Positions 10,532-20,774 are shown, numbered from the stretch's first letter. The stretch: DNA of 64,000 nt from Spirochaetia bacterium UBA6919 (GCA_002450905.1 DKAT01000015.1:5650-69649); one strand, 5' to 3'. A program made the numbers and translations. The notes: generated from the sequence alone by a model not told the origin.

Positions 10532-11635
10532 TTATGAAACGAAGTCTTCAGGATTTCTTGATTTGAGAAATACTTTTCCTTCTGTTTCCAGTTGTTTAAG
10601 GACATTAAGGATATTTTGCTGAGCTTTATAGACATCCCGATACCTGACCTGTCCAAGGATTAGGATTTCGTCTTCGATTTGATTTTTTCTAACTTTAGTT
10701 ATATTTCGAAATATTTTATCTCTGACGTCATTTTCTTCGCCTTTGAGAGCCATTGAGATATCCTGATCCGTGAGGAGTTCCATGAGACGCTGTACTTCAC
10801 GGTCTGTGAGATGGATTATATCTTCAAACTGGAACATTTTATCCCTGATTTCGACGGCCAGTTCCTGATTTTCATCTTCGATAGCGTTCAGGATTTTCTT
10901 TTCAGAATCTCTATCCAAGTTATTTAATATCTCAGCAAGGGTGTTGACTCCATCAATTTCGTGGAATGTTTTTTGAGCGATGTATGTGAGTTTATTCATT
11001 ATGGTATTTTCAACACTTTCAATGATATCTGGAGCAATGCGATCCATCGTAGCTATTTTTTGAGCGATAATGGATTGCTGATCTGAGGGTAATTCTTTGA
11101 TAACTTTAGAAGCGATGTTTGGTTCGATGTATGAGAGGGTGAGTGCCATAGTTTGTGGATGTTCATCTTTTATAACTAAAAATATTTCATGGGGATCCCG
11201 GTGATTTAGGAATTCGAAAGGTCTTTTTTTCAAGTTTTGATGAATGTTGGAGTAGATTTCATTAGCTCTGGATTGTCCAAATGCCTTTAAGAGAATGTCT
11301 TTTGCAAGATCTTCTCCCCCTTTTGAGATAAATTGCTGTTGTTTGATGTGTTGTTCAAATTCTTTTAGTACATTGGTTTTATCATTGGAAGTAATTTTTT
11401 TAATATTTGCAATTTCTTTTGTAATCATTTGTATTTCCTGGTCATTTAAGTTTTTGAATACCGATGATGCTAGTTCACTACCAAGGGCTACAAGAAGGAT
11501 GGCTACTTTTGAAACGCCACTGAGATCTTTTTCTTTTTTTTGTTGTTTCAGGGGAATATTTTGTTCTATGGATCTTGATATTGCTTTGCCTTCTTTGGAA
11601 TCAGGATTATTGTTTTTATTTTTTTGATCTGCCAT
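10532..11635 (-). CDS. fliG: Flagellar motor switch protein FliG (or FliG paralogue)
   Basis: FliG couples the C-ring to the stator and sets torque and rotation direction. The family signature EHPQT lies at residues 158-162 of the chosen start, followed by a helical middle domain and a C-terminal motif near FQFEDIIHLTDREVQRLMEL with charged residues as in the torque-helix region. Length (367 aa) is slightly above the usual 330-345 because of a 40-residue lysine- and asparagine-rich head. An ATG four codons further upstream exists, but GGGAG lies 5 nt before the ATG at 11635, so I use that one. The C-terminal tail VRDKIFRNITKVRKNQ differs from the usual SKRAAE-type sequence. Spirochaetes encode two FliG proteins; this could be the divergent one. 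No other flagellar structural gene is in the window. Confidence 0.88.
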   Translation of the reverse strand: MADQKNKNNNPDSKEGKAISRSIEQNIPLKQQKKEKDLSGVSKVAILLVALGSELASSVFKNLNDQEIQMITKEIANIKKITSNDKTNVLKEFEQHIKQQQFISKGGEDLAKDILLKAFGQSRANEIYSNIHQNLKKRPFEFLNHRDPHEIFLVIKDEHPQTMALTLSYIEPNIASKVIKELPSDQQSIIAQKIATMDRIAPDIIESVENTIMNKLTYIAQKTFHEIDGVNTLAEILNNLDRDSEKKILNAIEDENQELAVEIRDKMFQFEDIIHLTDREVQRLMELLTDQDISMALKGEENDVRDKIFRNITKVRKNQIEDEILILGQVRYRDVYKAQQNILNVLKQLETEGKVFLKSRNPEDFVS

Positions 11636-11857
11636 TGGGACTCCCATATTCTATGAACTATGTTATGAATAGATATTTATAGATGTTTGAAAATATATTG
11701 AATATCGACGTATATTGAAAAAATACTTAACAGGATTTTAAAATTAATATATAAATATAAGGTAATTTGTTGAAATAGAGAAATAATTAGCTTAATAACT
11801 TGTCATTTTTAATGAGATTTATTTTATTTAGGAGTAACCTGTATACAGAAAGTATTA

Positions 11858-12796
11858 TTGGATAAGTTAAGTAAGAATAGGAATAGTAATTTGAGTAGAC
11901 CAGTAATATATGGTGAGGTTCTCTTCGATGAGTTTTCTGATGGGCAAAGAGTACTTGGGGGTGCTCCGTTCAATGTAGCTTGGAATCTCAGGAGTTTTGG
12001 GCTTGATCCTTTGTTTATTAGTCGGATAGGAAATGATTTTATGGGGGAACAGGTTATAGATGCAATGAAACAATGGGGTATGGATGTTCAATTTATACAA
12101 AAGGATTATTCATACGGGACAGGACGAGTTCAAGTTGATTTAATTGAGGGTCAACCAGTTTTTAATATTCTTCCTCAACAAGCATATGATTTTATAGATC
12201 CTAAGTTATTTATGAATGAACTTTCAGTAATGGATCTTTCGTTATTATATCATGGTTCATTGATTGCAAGGTATGATTCATCATTTCACTTGCTCAAACA
12301 AACAGTAGAAAACTTGAATCTCCCTTCCTTTGTTGATATCAATCTTCGTAGCCCCTGGTGGTCTCAATCCTGTATTGAATACATTATTCAGAAGTCTAAG
12401 TGGTGTAAGATGAATCGTGATGAATTATTTAATTTCTGTGGAAATGATATAATATCTGATGATGAGCTATTAAGCAATGGATTTGAGGTATTAAAAAAAT
12501 ATTCTTTAGATGTGCTTATTGTTACTATGGGAGAGGAGGGGGCAATTTTTTTTCATGATCATTCTTTTATCAAACAGGATTCAAATAATATTAACCAATT
12601 TATAGATACAGTAGGAGCAGGGGATGGGTTTGCATCTGTATTTATTTACGGACTGATAAAGGGCTGGGAATATCCTATTGTTTTGGAGAGGGCAGTGGAG
12701 TTTGCCTCAAGAATATGTACTATTAGAGGGGCTGTTACAGAAGAAAGGGAATTTTATTCCAATGTCATAAAGAAATGGGATGAATGCGATGGATGA
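11858..12796 (+). CDS. PfkB-family fructokinase
   Basis: ATP-dependent sugar kinase of the ribokinase/PfkB fold, 312 aa. The N-terminal strand PVIYGEVLFDEF is followed by the substrate loop VLGGAPFNVAWNL. The C-terminal signature DTVGAGDGFASVF carries the catalytic aspartate. The neighbours (sucrose-phosphate synthase/phosphatase, sucrose synthase) make fructose the likely substrate, since sucrose synthase releases fructose. The TTG at 11858 is the only standard start before the fold begins, yet the good AGGAG sits 23 nt upstream of it; an ATA at 11843 is at ideal distance. The gene overlaps the next one by 17 nt, so translation is probably coupled. Confidence 0.88.
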   Translation: MDKLSKNRNSNLSRPVIYGEVLFDEFSDGQRVLGGAPFNVAWNLRSFGLDPLFISRIGNDFMGEQVIDAMKQWGMDVQFIQKDYSYGTGRVQVDLIEGQPVFNILPQQAYDFIDPKLFMNELSVMDLSLLYHGSLIARYDSSFHLLKQTVENLNLPSFVDINLRSPWWSQSCIEYIIQKSKWCKMNRDELFNFCGNDIISDDELLSNGFEVLKKYSLDVLIVTMGEEGAIFFHDHSFIKQDSNNINQFIDTVGAGDGFASVFIYGLIKGWEYPIVLERAVEFASRICTIRGAVTEEREFYSNVIKKWDECDG

Positions 12797-14921
12797 TAAG
12801 TCTGGTTTATACATCCTTCAGATTAGTGTGCATGGTTTAATTCGTGGACAGAACCTTGAATTGGGAAGAGATGCTGATACAGGGGGGCAGACAAAATATG
12901 TTGTTGATCTGTGTAAGAATCTTGTAACTCATAAGGATGTCGATAGAATTGATATTCTTACACGTTCTATAATAGATAATAAGGTAGGACAAGATTATTC
13001 AAATCCTTTTGAGGAAGTAATACCTGGGTGCAATATAGTAAGAATACCTTTTGGACCCAGAAAATATTTACGTAAAGAGGTATTATGGCCTTATCTGGAT
13101 AGTTTAGTTGATAGTACAATTCAATATATCCGTCAGTTAGGCCGTCTTCCAGATATTATACATACACATTATGCCGATGCAGGCTATGTGGGTTCGAAAT
13201 TATCAAGACTTCTGGAAATCCCTCAAATTCATACTGGACACTCCTTGGGAAGGGTTAAACTGCAAAGATTTTTGACTCAAGGTGCAAAACAGGAAACAAT
13301 AGAAAAGAATTATAATATTAGACAAAGAATAGAAGCTGAAGAAATAACTTTAGATTGTGCAACATGGATTATTGCCAGCACCCGACAGGAAATTGAAGAG
13401 CAATACAGTATGTATGATAACTATGAGCCACAAAGGATTAGTGTCATACCTCCTGGGGTTGATTTAAATAATTTTTCTCCCCCTACAAAAGGTTTTAACT
13501 GTATTAATATTAAACACAAATTAGATCGATTTCTCAGAAATAATAAGAAGCCTTTAATCCTTGCAATATCAAGACCTGATCAAAGAAAGAATATTCGTAC
13601 GCTTATTAATGTTTATGGGAAAAGTGATAAATTAAGAGAGATTTCTAATCTAATTATTATTTTAGGAAATAGAGATAATATTCTTGAAATGGATCGGGGG
13701 ACGCGTGAAGTTCTTCATGAAATGCTTCAGTTGGTTGATTTATACGACTTATATGGACAAATCGCCTATCCAAAATCTCATGAGGCAGATGATATACCCG
13801 ATTATTATCGTTTAGCTGCTGATCGAAAGGGGGTATTTATTAACCCAGCACTAACAGAACCCTTTGGATTAACCCTTATTGAATCGGCTGCAAGTGGATT
13901 ACCCATTGTAGCAACAGATGACGGAGGCCCCAAAGATATCATTCGCTATTGTGATAACGGACTCCTCGTTGATCCTCTTGATGAAAATCAAATTGAAAAT
14001 GCTCTGATCAATGTTTTATCAAATAAAGATCAATGGTTATCTTGGTCTAAAAAGGGATTAAAAGGGGTACATCGTTATTTTTCTTGGAAATCCCATATAA
14101 AAGAATATTTAAATAGTGTTTCAAGGATTATAAACAAATCACATAAAGGATACTATCCATCCAAGTATATTAAAAATAGAATAATTACGGCTGACAGATT
14201 TATTATAAGTGATATCGATAATACCTTATTAGGTGATAAAAAAGGACTTAATGTGCTATTTGAACTTGTTAAATCAAGCCAAAATAAAGTAGGATTTGCT
14301 GTAGCAACAGGGAGAAGTCTTGAGAGTGCTTTGAAAGTATTAAAGGAATGGAATATTCCAACTCCAGATTTGTTAATATCAAGTGTGGGTAGTGAAATAC
14401 ACTATGGAAATCGTGTTATTAATGATATTAACTGGGAAAAACATATAAACTTTCAGTGGAAGCATGATAGGATATTCAAAATTATGAATGATATTCCAGG
14501 AATTGTTCTACAGCCTGAAAAAAATCAAAGGAAACACAAAATAAGTTATTATATAGATCCTCAAACAGCAATATCTATAAGAAAAATACGAGGTATACTG
14601 CGAAGAAATAATATTCGTGCGAATGTAATTTACTCTCATGGCCAATATCTGGATATATTACCACTGAGAGCTTCAAAGGGGCTTGCTGTCCGATATTTTA
14701 GCATGAAATGGGGTATTCCACTCGAGCAAATTATTGTTGCAGGAGATTCAGGAAATGATAGAGAAATGCTTCTGGGAAATACCTTAGCAATTGTAGTAGG
14801 AAATTATAGTCCTGAATTAGAATCTCTTAAGGATGATCCCCATGTTTATTTTGCACAAGGGAATTACGCCTGGGGTATTGTTGAAGGATTAAAATATTAT
14901 AATTTCTTAAATGTCAAATAA
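12780..14921 (+). CDS. Bifunctional sucrose-phosphate synthase / sucrose-6F-phosphate phosphatase
   Basis: This 713-residue fusion makes sucrose from UDP- (or ADP-) glucose and fructose-6-phosphate, then dephosphorylates it. Residues about 1-470 are a GT4 glycosyltransferase with HGLIRGQNLELGRDADTGGQ near the N-terminus, HTHYADAG, and the donor-site E-x7-E motif in EPFGLTLIESAASGLP. Residues about 475-713 are a HAD phosphatase: FIISDIDNTLLGD gives the nucleophile and acid aspartates, ATGRS follows, and VAGDSGNDREML near the end gives the magnesium aspartates. A second in-frame ATG nine bases on is also possible as start. It overlaps the fructokinase gene by 17 nt and is 21 nt before sucrose synthase. 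Both catalytic halves look complete, so it should be active. Confidence 0.95.
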   Translation: MNAMDDKSGLYILQISVHGLIRGQNLELGRDADTGGQTKYVVDLCKNLVTHKDVDRIDILTRSIIDNKVGQDYSNPFEEVIPGCNIVRIPFGPRKYLRKEVLWPYLDSLVDSTIQYIRQLGRLPDIIHTHYADAGYVGSKLSRLLEIPQIHTGHSLGRVKLQRFLTQGAKQETIEKNYNIRQRIEAEEITLDCATWIIASTRQEIEEQYSMYDNYEPQRISVIPPGVDLNNFSPPTKGFNCINIKHKLDRFLRNNKKPLILAISRPDQRKNIRTLINVYGKSDKLREISNLIIILGNRDNILEMDRGTREVLHEMLQLVDLYDLYGQIAYPKSHEADDIPDYYRLAADRKGVFINPALTEPFGLTLIESAASGLPIVATDDGGPKDIIRYCDNGLLVDPLDENQIENALINVLSNKDQWLSWSKKGLKGVHRYFSWKSHIKEYLNSVSRIINKSHKGYYPSKYIKNRIITADRFIISDIDNTLLGDKKGLNVLFELVKSSQNKVGFAVATGRSLESALKVLKEWNIPTPDLLISSVGSEIHYGNRVINDINWEKHINFQWKHDRIFKIMNDIPGIVLQPEKNQRKHKISYYIDPQTAISIRKIRGILRRNNIRANVIYSHGQYLDILPLRASKGLAVRYFSMKWGIPLEQIIVAGDSGNDREMLLGNTLAIVVGNYSPELESLKDDPHVYFAQGNYAWGIVEGLKYYNFLNVK

Positions 14922-14942
14922 TTTATTTATAAAGGTTTATTA

Positions 14943-17333
14943 ATGATTAATACAATTAACAATTATCTTACAAATAATAAAGAAGATGTATACTTACTTC
15001 TAAGAAATTATTTTGCAGAGAACAAGATATTTTTATTAAAAACTGATATATGGGACGGTTTTATAAGTTTTTCTTATAAAGAAAACAAAGAATATCTGAC
15101 AAAAGATAACCCTCTTCAGCAGCTAATTTATCACACGCAAGAGGCAACTATCCAATATCCTTGGATTTATTTCGGGATTCGATACAGAATTGCTCGATGG
15201 AACTTCTTTCGAATACACATAGATTTTCTTGAATTTGAAGAAGTCACCACTTCAGATTATTTAAAGTTTAAAGAGCATATCATAAATGGATTATCCAATG
15301 ATTGGGTGCTTGAATTAGATTTTCAACCCTTTGAAACATCATTTCCAAAGTTAAAAGAGTCTCGCTCTATCGGTCATGGCGTCCAATTTTTAAATAAACA
15401 TCTCTCCAGCAAATTATTTCAGGAAATTGGAAGGGAAGAAAAAGGATTACTTGAATTCTTAAGATTGCATCAATATAAAGGTCAACAACTTATGCTTAAT
15501 CAGAGGATTCAAAGTATCAGTGAATTACGCAATGCTCTGAGAAACGCTGAAGATTACTTGAAAAAAATCACCCCTGAAACTACCTGGGAGAATATCTCTG
15601 TGACAATGGAAAGTTTGGGGTTCCAACCTGGTTGGGGGAAGAACGTTGAAATCATAAGAAAGACATTGCATTTGCTATCGGATATCCTAGAAGCCCCCAC
15701 TCCTGAAACCCTTGAATTATTTCTCAGCAAGATTCCTATGATATTTAGTATCGCTATAATTAGTCCACATGGATTTTTTGGGCAGGATAAAGTGCTAGGA
15801 CTTCCTGATACAGGCGGACAGGTCATATACATCTTAAACCAAGTCAAGGCTCTTGAAAATGAAATGGTTAAACGACTAATTGAACAAGGTTTAGATATTG
15901 AAACCCGTATCATCGTCATTACACGATTAATCCCTGAATCCCAGGATACTACATGTAATCAAAGAATTGAAAGAATACTGGGAACGAAAAATGCTTTGAT
16001 ACTAAGGGTCCCATTCCGTAATGAACAGGGGGATGTAATTCCTCATTGGATTTCAAGATTTGAAGTCTGGCCCTATCTTGAAAGATTTTCTATGGATGTA
16101 GAAAAAGAAATTCTTGCTGAGTTAGGAGGACGTCCAGATCTTATTGTGGGTAATTATTCAGATGGAAATCTTGTTGCTACACTCCTTTCAAAAAGTCTTA
16201 AAGTAACACAATGTAATATAGCCCATGCCCTTGAAAAAACAAAATATTTGTTATCTGCAATATACTGGAAAGAAAATGAGGAAAGATATCATTTTTCAAA
16301 TCAGTTTACAGCAGATTTAATTGCAATGAATTCAGCTGATTTTATTATCACAAGCACTTATCAGGAAATTGCAGGCCAGGAGGACAGTGTAGGACAATAT
16401 GAAAGCTATAGTTTCTTTACAATGCCAAATCTATATAGAGTTGTCAATGGTATCGATATCTTCCATCCGAAGTTCAACATAGTTTCTCCCGGTTCCAACA
16501 TGGATATTTATTTCCCATATTATGAAAAAGACCGTCGATTCTTGGGATTGAAAGATGAGATAAATGAAATCATCTATGGTGATTCTCAGGGATCTAATGC
16601 TAGAGGCATTTTATTAAATAAAAATATCCCAATTATATTTACTATGGCTCGTTTGGATAGAATTAAAAATATCACAGGACTCGTAGAATGGTATGGCCAG
16701 TCAGAAGAAATTAAAAAATTAGCTAATCTCCTTGTTATAGCAGGTCATGTAGATGTAAATAAGTCCCAGGACCATGAAGAAATGGATCAGATCAATTATA
16801 TGCATCACTTGTTTGATAAATATAATTTAGATAATCATGTAAGGTGGCTGGGAATACAATTGGATAAGAATTTAAGCGGTGAACTCTATCGATTTATAGC
16901 AGATTCTAAAGGGATTTTTGTACAACCTGCCGTTTTTGAAGCCTTTGGATTAACTGTTATTGAGTCGATGATTTCAGGTTTACCTACATTTGCAACTCGT
17001 TATGGAGGACCTCTCGAAATAATTGAAAATGATAAATCTGGATATCATATAGATCCCAATCATGGTATGGATTCAATGAAATTAATTTCTGATTTCTTTA
17101 AAAATTGCCAGATAACACCTGAGTTATGGGAAAAGATCTCCAGGGGTGGTATAGAACGAGTGAAAGCAAAATATACTTGGGAGTTATATGCAGATCGTAT
17201 GATGACCCTTTCGAGAATATATGGCTTTTGGAAATTTGCTACGGATTTAGAAAGGGCAGAAACTCATAAATATCTTGAAATGTTTTACAGCTTGCAGTAT
17301 AGAAAACTATCAGAATCCATTAGTCATTCATAA
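14943..17333 (+). CDS. Sucrose synthase
   Basis: Reversibly converts sucrose and a nucleoside diphosphate into NDP-glucose and fructose. The 796-residue length matches plant and cyanobacterial enzymes. An N-terminal regulatory half (about 1-265) precedes the GT-B catalytic part, which starts with IAIISPHGFFGQDKVLGLPD and TGGQVIYILNQ and carries the donor motif QPAVFEAFGLTVIESMISGL. The C-terminus RIYGFWKFATDLERAE is also typical. Last gene of the sucrose cluster. Together with the two genes before it, it could make sucrose as a compatible solute or store and recycle it into NDP-glucose. Such clusters are known in cyanobacteria, ammonia oxidisers and methanotrophs; finding one next to beta-oxidation genes suggests transfer, though codon use does not look foreign to me. 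Confidence 0.95.
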   Translation: MINTINNYLTNNKEDVYLLLRNYFAENKIFLLKTDIWDGFISFSYKENKEYLTKDNPLQQLIYHTQEATIQYPWIYFGIRYRIARWNFFRIHIDFLEFEEVTTSDYLKFKEHIINGLSNDWVLELDFQPFETSFPKLKESRSIGHGVQFLNKHLSSKLFQEIGREEKGLLEFLRLHQYKGQQLMLNQRIQSISELRNALRNAEDYLKKITPETTWENISVTMESLGFQPGWGKNVEIIRKTLHLLSDILEAPTPETLELFLSKIPMIFSIAIISPHGFFGQDKVLGLPDTGGQVIYILNQVKALENEMVKRLIEQGLDIETRIIVITRLIPESQDTTCNQRIERILGTKNALILRVPFRNEQGDVIPHWISRFEVWPYLERFSMDVEKEILAELGGRPDLIVGNYSDGNLVATLLSKSLKVTQCNIAHALEKTKYLLSAIYWKENEERYHFSNQFTADLIAMNSADFIITSTYQEIAGQEDSVGQYESYSFFTMPNLYRVVNGIDIFHPKFNIVSPGSNMDIYFPYYEKDRRFLGLKDEINEIIYGDSQGSNARGILLNKNIPIIFTMARLDRIKNITGLVEWYGQSEEIKKLANLLVIAGHVDVNKSQDHEEMDQINYMHHLFDKYNLDNHVRWLGIQLDKNLSGELYRFIADSKGIFVQPAVFEAFGLTVIESMISGLPTFATRYGGPLEIIENDKSGYHIDPNHGMDSMKLISDFFKNCQITPELWEKISRGGIERVKAKYTWELYADRMMTLSRIYGFWKFATDLERAETHKYLEMFYSLQYRKLSESISHS

Positions 17334-17420
17334 TTATATATGATATCACTGTCATACTGGATTATTTATCCAATTTAATTTATCACTAAATAGAACATAA
17401 CTCATATTAAACAGCCCCCT

Positions 17421-17456
17421 TACGGGAGAAGTATGGGAAAATCATGGGAAAAACTA
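17421..17456 (+). repeat. Phased 11-nt repeat element, copy 1
   Basis: Within the 272-nt convergent gap between sucrose synthase and greA, TTACGGGAGAAG is followed by two units, TATGGGAAAAT and CATGGGAAAAAC, then CTATAG-like sequence. The same architecture occurs at 35627-35674 (other strand), 55278-55315 and 63641-63681 (other strand). The shared flanks ACGGGAGA and CTATAG argue that this is a conserved element rather than chance. Confidence 0.7.
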
Positions 17457-17605
17457 TAGACCTGCTTAAAGCTATTAAACTATAATCACTATTATAAAAT
17501 TGTTTTTAATGATCAAGAACAGGGTTTTAAAGGAAGTTTGATTTTAATAACTCTCCATTTTCCAACTTTGATCATTAGTTATTTTTACTCTAGAACTAGT
17601 AATGT

Positions 17606-20344
17606 TTATTTGGGTAATAATTCTTTGGCCTTATCAATACTTTGAATTCTATATTTTTTCTGAATACCACCATGATCAAAGACAACAGTATCATTTTTCT
17701 TAGCACCAAGAAGTGAACGTCCAAACGGAGATTTATAAGATATAATCCCTTCCTCCATATTAGATTCCCATTCACCAAGTATCGTATATTTTTCCATCTC
17801 ATTACTTTCTATATTTTTGACTTCAATATGGGTTCCTGGAGATACTAAATTCGGGTCGACTTCATCAAGAGTTAATACTTTGACTCGATTTAATTCTTCA
17901 GTTAATTTAGAAGCAATTTCCTGGAGATGTTTTTGATGTTCCAGAGCAGCTATATAATCTGCATTTTCACGCAAATCTCCAAGCTCCATTGCAACACCAA
18001 TTGCTTTACTATTATTAGGTATTTCGATATTAAGGATATGTTGTAATTCTTTTTGTTTTCTTTCATAACTTTCTCTTGTGACAAGAAAGGAATGGATTTC
18101 CTTTGTAACTTCGACTTCTTCTTTGACGAGTGCTGGGAATTTGTCGAATAATTTAGATGTAAATTGAGATTTAGTTTTCTCATCCAAAGTGAGTAAGCCA
18201 TTTGAGAGGGCAACAATTTTCCTTGCATCACTTTCATCAAGATGATCTATTGTATTTTCAAATGCTTCATCTTTTATCAAGAAATCAACTATTTGAGGGA
18301 ATAATTTTTTGTTTTGACGAAGAGAATTGGATTTTTTATTGTAAATTTCTTTATTAATAATATCCAAACAATGAAATAAATTAAAAATAATTCTTTTTCG
18401 TACATAGTTATATTTTTCAAGAAGTTCAGGATTTGCAACGAGAGTTTTGGCAACCCAAAAGTAATTTTCAGGATTATTTCTGTATCGATCGATAGCATAG
18501 TTAAATCCTTCTTTTAATATATCATATTGTTGGTGGACTAAGAATTCATCTACTATAAAGTTATGAGTTTTTGTGGCTCGAGTTTCTTTCATGATTGTGA
18601 GAAATGTATCTTCCCAATCAGGATCATTTTTTTTGATAATATCAAGGATATCTCTTCTGAATTCATGATCAGAAACAACACTATACGCATGGATTAGATC
18701 TTCTTTCGCTGTAAGTAATTCATATGGATTTAGTTTAAGTTCAAATATAACTTTAATATTTTCACGTTTTATTTTTCGTAGAAGAAGATAGCTCTTGATG
18801 ACCTTTTCATCAATGGATGATTTATTATTTGCAATTTCAGAGAAGAAATTCAACATATGTTGAAATCCTTCATAATTTATATCATTACTATGTTTTAAAT
18901 AATCCATGATTACGGAAAGTTTTCCATCGAACTGACCATTTGCAAGAAAATTACTATATGCCTCTTCTTCAAATGAAAGGGGTTTATCTCTTAAAAAGTA
19001 CAGATCACGTTTTGATAGTGAATTGCCAAAGATGGAGCTTGTTTTCATGACCTGTTTAGCCTTGTTCCACCATTTTGTCCAACCACTTGCAGGAATAACG
19101 TCCAGCATTTCCTTTTTAATTTCTTTCATAGTAGCTTGATTGTTAAAACTCTTGAAAATGCTCTTGAGCGCTATGTTAATTCCTTCCTGGTCATCTTTTT
19201 TAAGAATAGACGGATCTTTTTTTTTCATAATCCAGATATGGTCATCAGGTAGATTTTTTAAAGAAGTCAAAGCAATTTTAAGGGACATGGTGTGATTTTT
19301 TTTAGCTTCAAAATCAATTATAAGGGATTCTTCTTTACAGTCAACAATTTTACCTATACCCCAACTTCTGTGAAATACATAATTTCCTTTATCAAAAACA
19401 ATATATTTTTCAAATAATTCATAGGCCTGTTTTACGTCAGTGGTAGATTGGTTTAGCCCAGATTTTTCTATGTATTCTTCTAATTGACTATGTGATGAAT
19501 ATTTTTCTTTGTATGATTCGATTAATTGATCTCGATAGTTTTTTTCTTTTGAGATAGAAATCAATATTCTTTTAAGAATTAGAATGACTTTTTCATGATC
19601 TTTTTTAATTTGGAAATGCGGTAGAAGGAGTGAAAGTAGCTCGGCACCCTTTTCAGGATAATCATATGATATTTCATCATCAATTTGAAAGAAGAAATCA
19701 GTTTCATCAGCTATGGTAACAGTGAGATTTATCCATATTTCTTCGACATGTTTTATAGATTTAGTTTTCGCAAATCGTTTCAGAGCCATTTTATAATAGA
19801 AGACAGCCTCTTCACGATTACCTTCTTTTTCATAGTGATCAGCCAACTTTTTAGGGACATCCCCATTTTCATAATCAATTTTAGTAAGTCTTTCCCAGGT
19901 TTCTAGTAAATCTTCAATGTTATTAGTATTTTCATAGCATTCTTCTAAGACCAGAAGAGCTAATTTGTTTTCACCATAGCTTAAAACTTTTTCAGCAAGG
20001 TATTCTACAACTTGCCATTTTTTGTTATCTTTAAAAAGATGGATAATTTGGAATATATAACTATCATCAATAATTTCTTTTTCATATGTAAAAATACCAG
20101 CTATATAAAGTGCGATAATGCTTTTAGGGGAGTGGTTCAAGTGTTCGAGACAAAGCTCTCTTAATTCATCAGCCATATTTGCTTTGTCAGCCATTTCAAT
20201 GATTTCATCCAATTGGACAAAATTCCTTTTGGAATAGTTATCAATCATTGTACGGGTCCATTTTTCTTCAGTTAATTGTTCAGATACCTCTTTAATGAGA
20301 TTTTCCGGGGATATGGTTTTTTCTTGTACAGTTACTTCAGACAT
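17606..20344 (-). CDS. greA: Transcription elongation factor GreA with giant N-terminal extension
   Basis: GreA stimulates transcript cleavage by backtracked RNA polymerase. The Gre core is only the last 153 residues (from about 760): a coiled coil with GDLRENADY at 789-797, whose acidic tip residues are the catalytic ones, then the FKBP-like domain with GTHIEVKN and KSPFGRSLLG. Normal GreA is about 158 residues, so about 750 residues are extra. This part has helical-repeat character near its start (SPKSIIALYIAG, HYEKEGNREEAVFYYKMALK) and a small beta module around FHRSWGIGKIVDCKEESLI that resembles a CarD/Tudor-like RNA polymerase-binding fold. Spirochaetes such as Borrelia carry GreA proteins of similar size. 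SD GAGGT lies 6 nt before the ATG. Monocistronic as far as seen. Confidence 0.92.
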   Translation of the reverse strand: MSEVTVQEKTISPENLIKEVSEQLTEEKWTRTMIDNYSKRNFVQLDEIIEMADKANMADELRELCLEHLNHSPKSIIALYIAGIFTYEKEIIDDSYIFQIIHLFKDNKKWQVVEYLAEKVLSYGENKLALLVLEECYENTNNIEDLLETWERLTKIDYENGDVPKKLADHYEKEGNREEAVFYYKMALKRFAKTKSIKHVEEIWINLTVTIADETDFFFQIDDEISYDYPEKGAELLSLLLPHFQIKKDHEKVILILKRILISISKEKNYRDQLIESYKEKYSSHSQLEEYIEKSGLNQSTTDVKQAYELFEKYIVFDKGNYVFHRSWGIGKIVDCKEESLIIDFEAKKNHTMSLKIALTSLKNLPDDHIWIMKKKDPSILKKDDQEGINIALKSIFKSFNNQATMKEIKKEMLDVIPASGWTKWWNKAKQVMKTSSIFGNSLSKRDLYFLRDKPLSFEEEAYSNFLANGQFDGKLSVIMDYLKHSNDINYEGFQHMLNFFSEIANNKSSIDEKVIKSYLLLRKIKRENIKVIFELKLNPYELLTAKEDLIHAYSVVSDHEFRRDILDIIKKNDPDWEDTFLTIMKETRATKTHNFIVDEFLVHQQYDILKEGFNYAIDRYRNNPENYFWVAKTLVANPELLEKYNYVRKRIIFNLFHCLDIINKEIYNKKSNSLRQNKKLFPQIVDFLIKDEAFENTIDHLDESDARKIVALSNGLLTLDEKTKSQFTSKLFDKFPALVKEEVEVTKEIHSFLVTRESYERKQKELQHILNIEIPNNSKAIGVAMELGDLRENADYIAALEHQKHLQEIASKLTEELNRVKVLTLDEVDPNLVSPGTHIEVKNIESNEMEKYTILGEWESNMEEGIISYKSPFGRSLLGAKKNDTVVFDHGGIQKKYRIQSIDKAKELLPK

Positions 20345-20415
20345 TTAAAGACCTCTATATATGATAATTATAAGTGAAACTAATTCTATCGAAATTTCAT
20401 AGTAGTACATAAGCA

Positions 20416-20443
20416 GGGACCAAGAAGTGTTTGGGGATGTCCC
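20416..20443. repeat. Short inverted repeat GGGAC ... GTCCC
   Basis: Five perfect base pairs, AGCAGGGAC and GATGTCCCTAA, separated by 18 nt, upstream of greA. It resembles a small intergenic palindrome. It has no T-run, so it is not a terminator. Confidence 0.3.
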
Positions 20444-20774
20444 TAATTTACATCAGTAATTGTATATTTAAAATTACATGTGAATTATAAGATTATTTAA
20501 CATGATTCAATATGAAAAAATACTAAACAAATAATTATTAGTATACATAGAAAATAACTGAAATTTTATAATATGTCAAGAAAAAATTGAGAATCTATAT
20601 TAATAAAATGATTTGATCTCCCGATGTTTTTTTGTTTAAATTATAATCAGGTTATGATTTTTCTTATAATTTTATTCCTTCAAGGGATTTTTATATTTGT
20701 GTTGTTTTATTAAGGTTTTTTTGAATTTGTATAAAAGTGATTATTTAAAATTATTTGAAATATGGAGGGAGGAA

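Noticed and set aside
11295..11627. 110-codon antisense frame within fliG
   Set aside because: Shadow of the FliG coding frame, with S-, F- and C-rich composition.
15554..15919. 121-codon antisense frame within sucrose synthase
   Set aside because: Mirror of a well-conserved coding region; cysteine- and serine-rich composition typical of antisense shadows.
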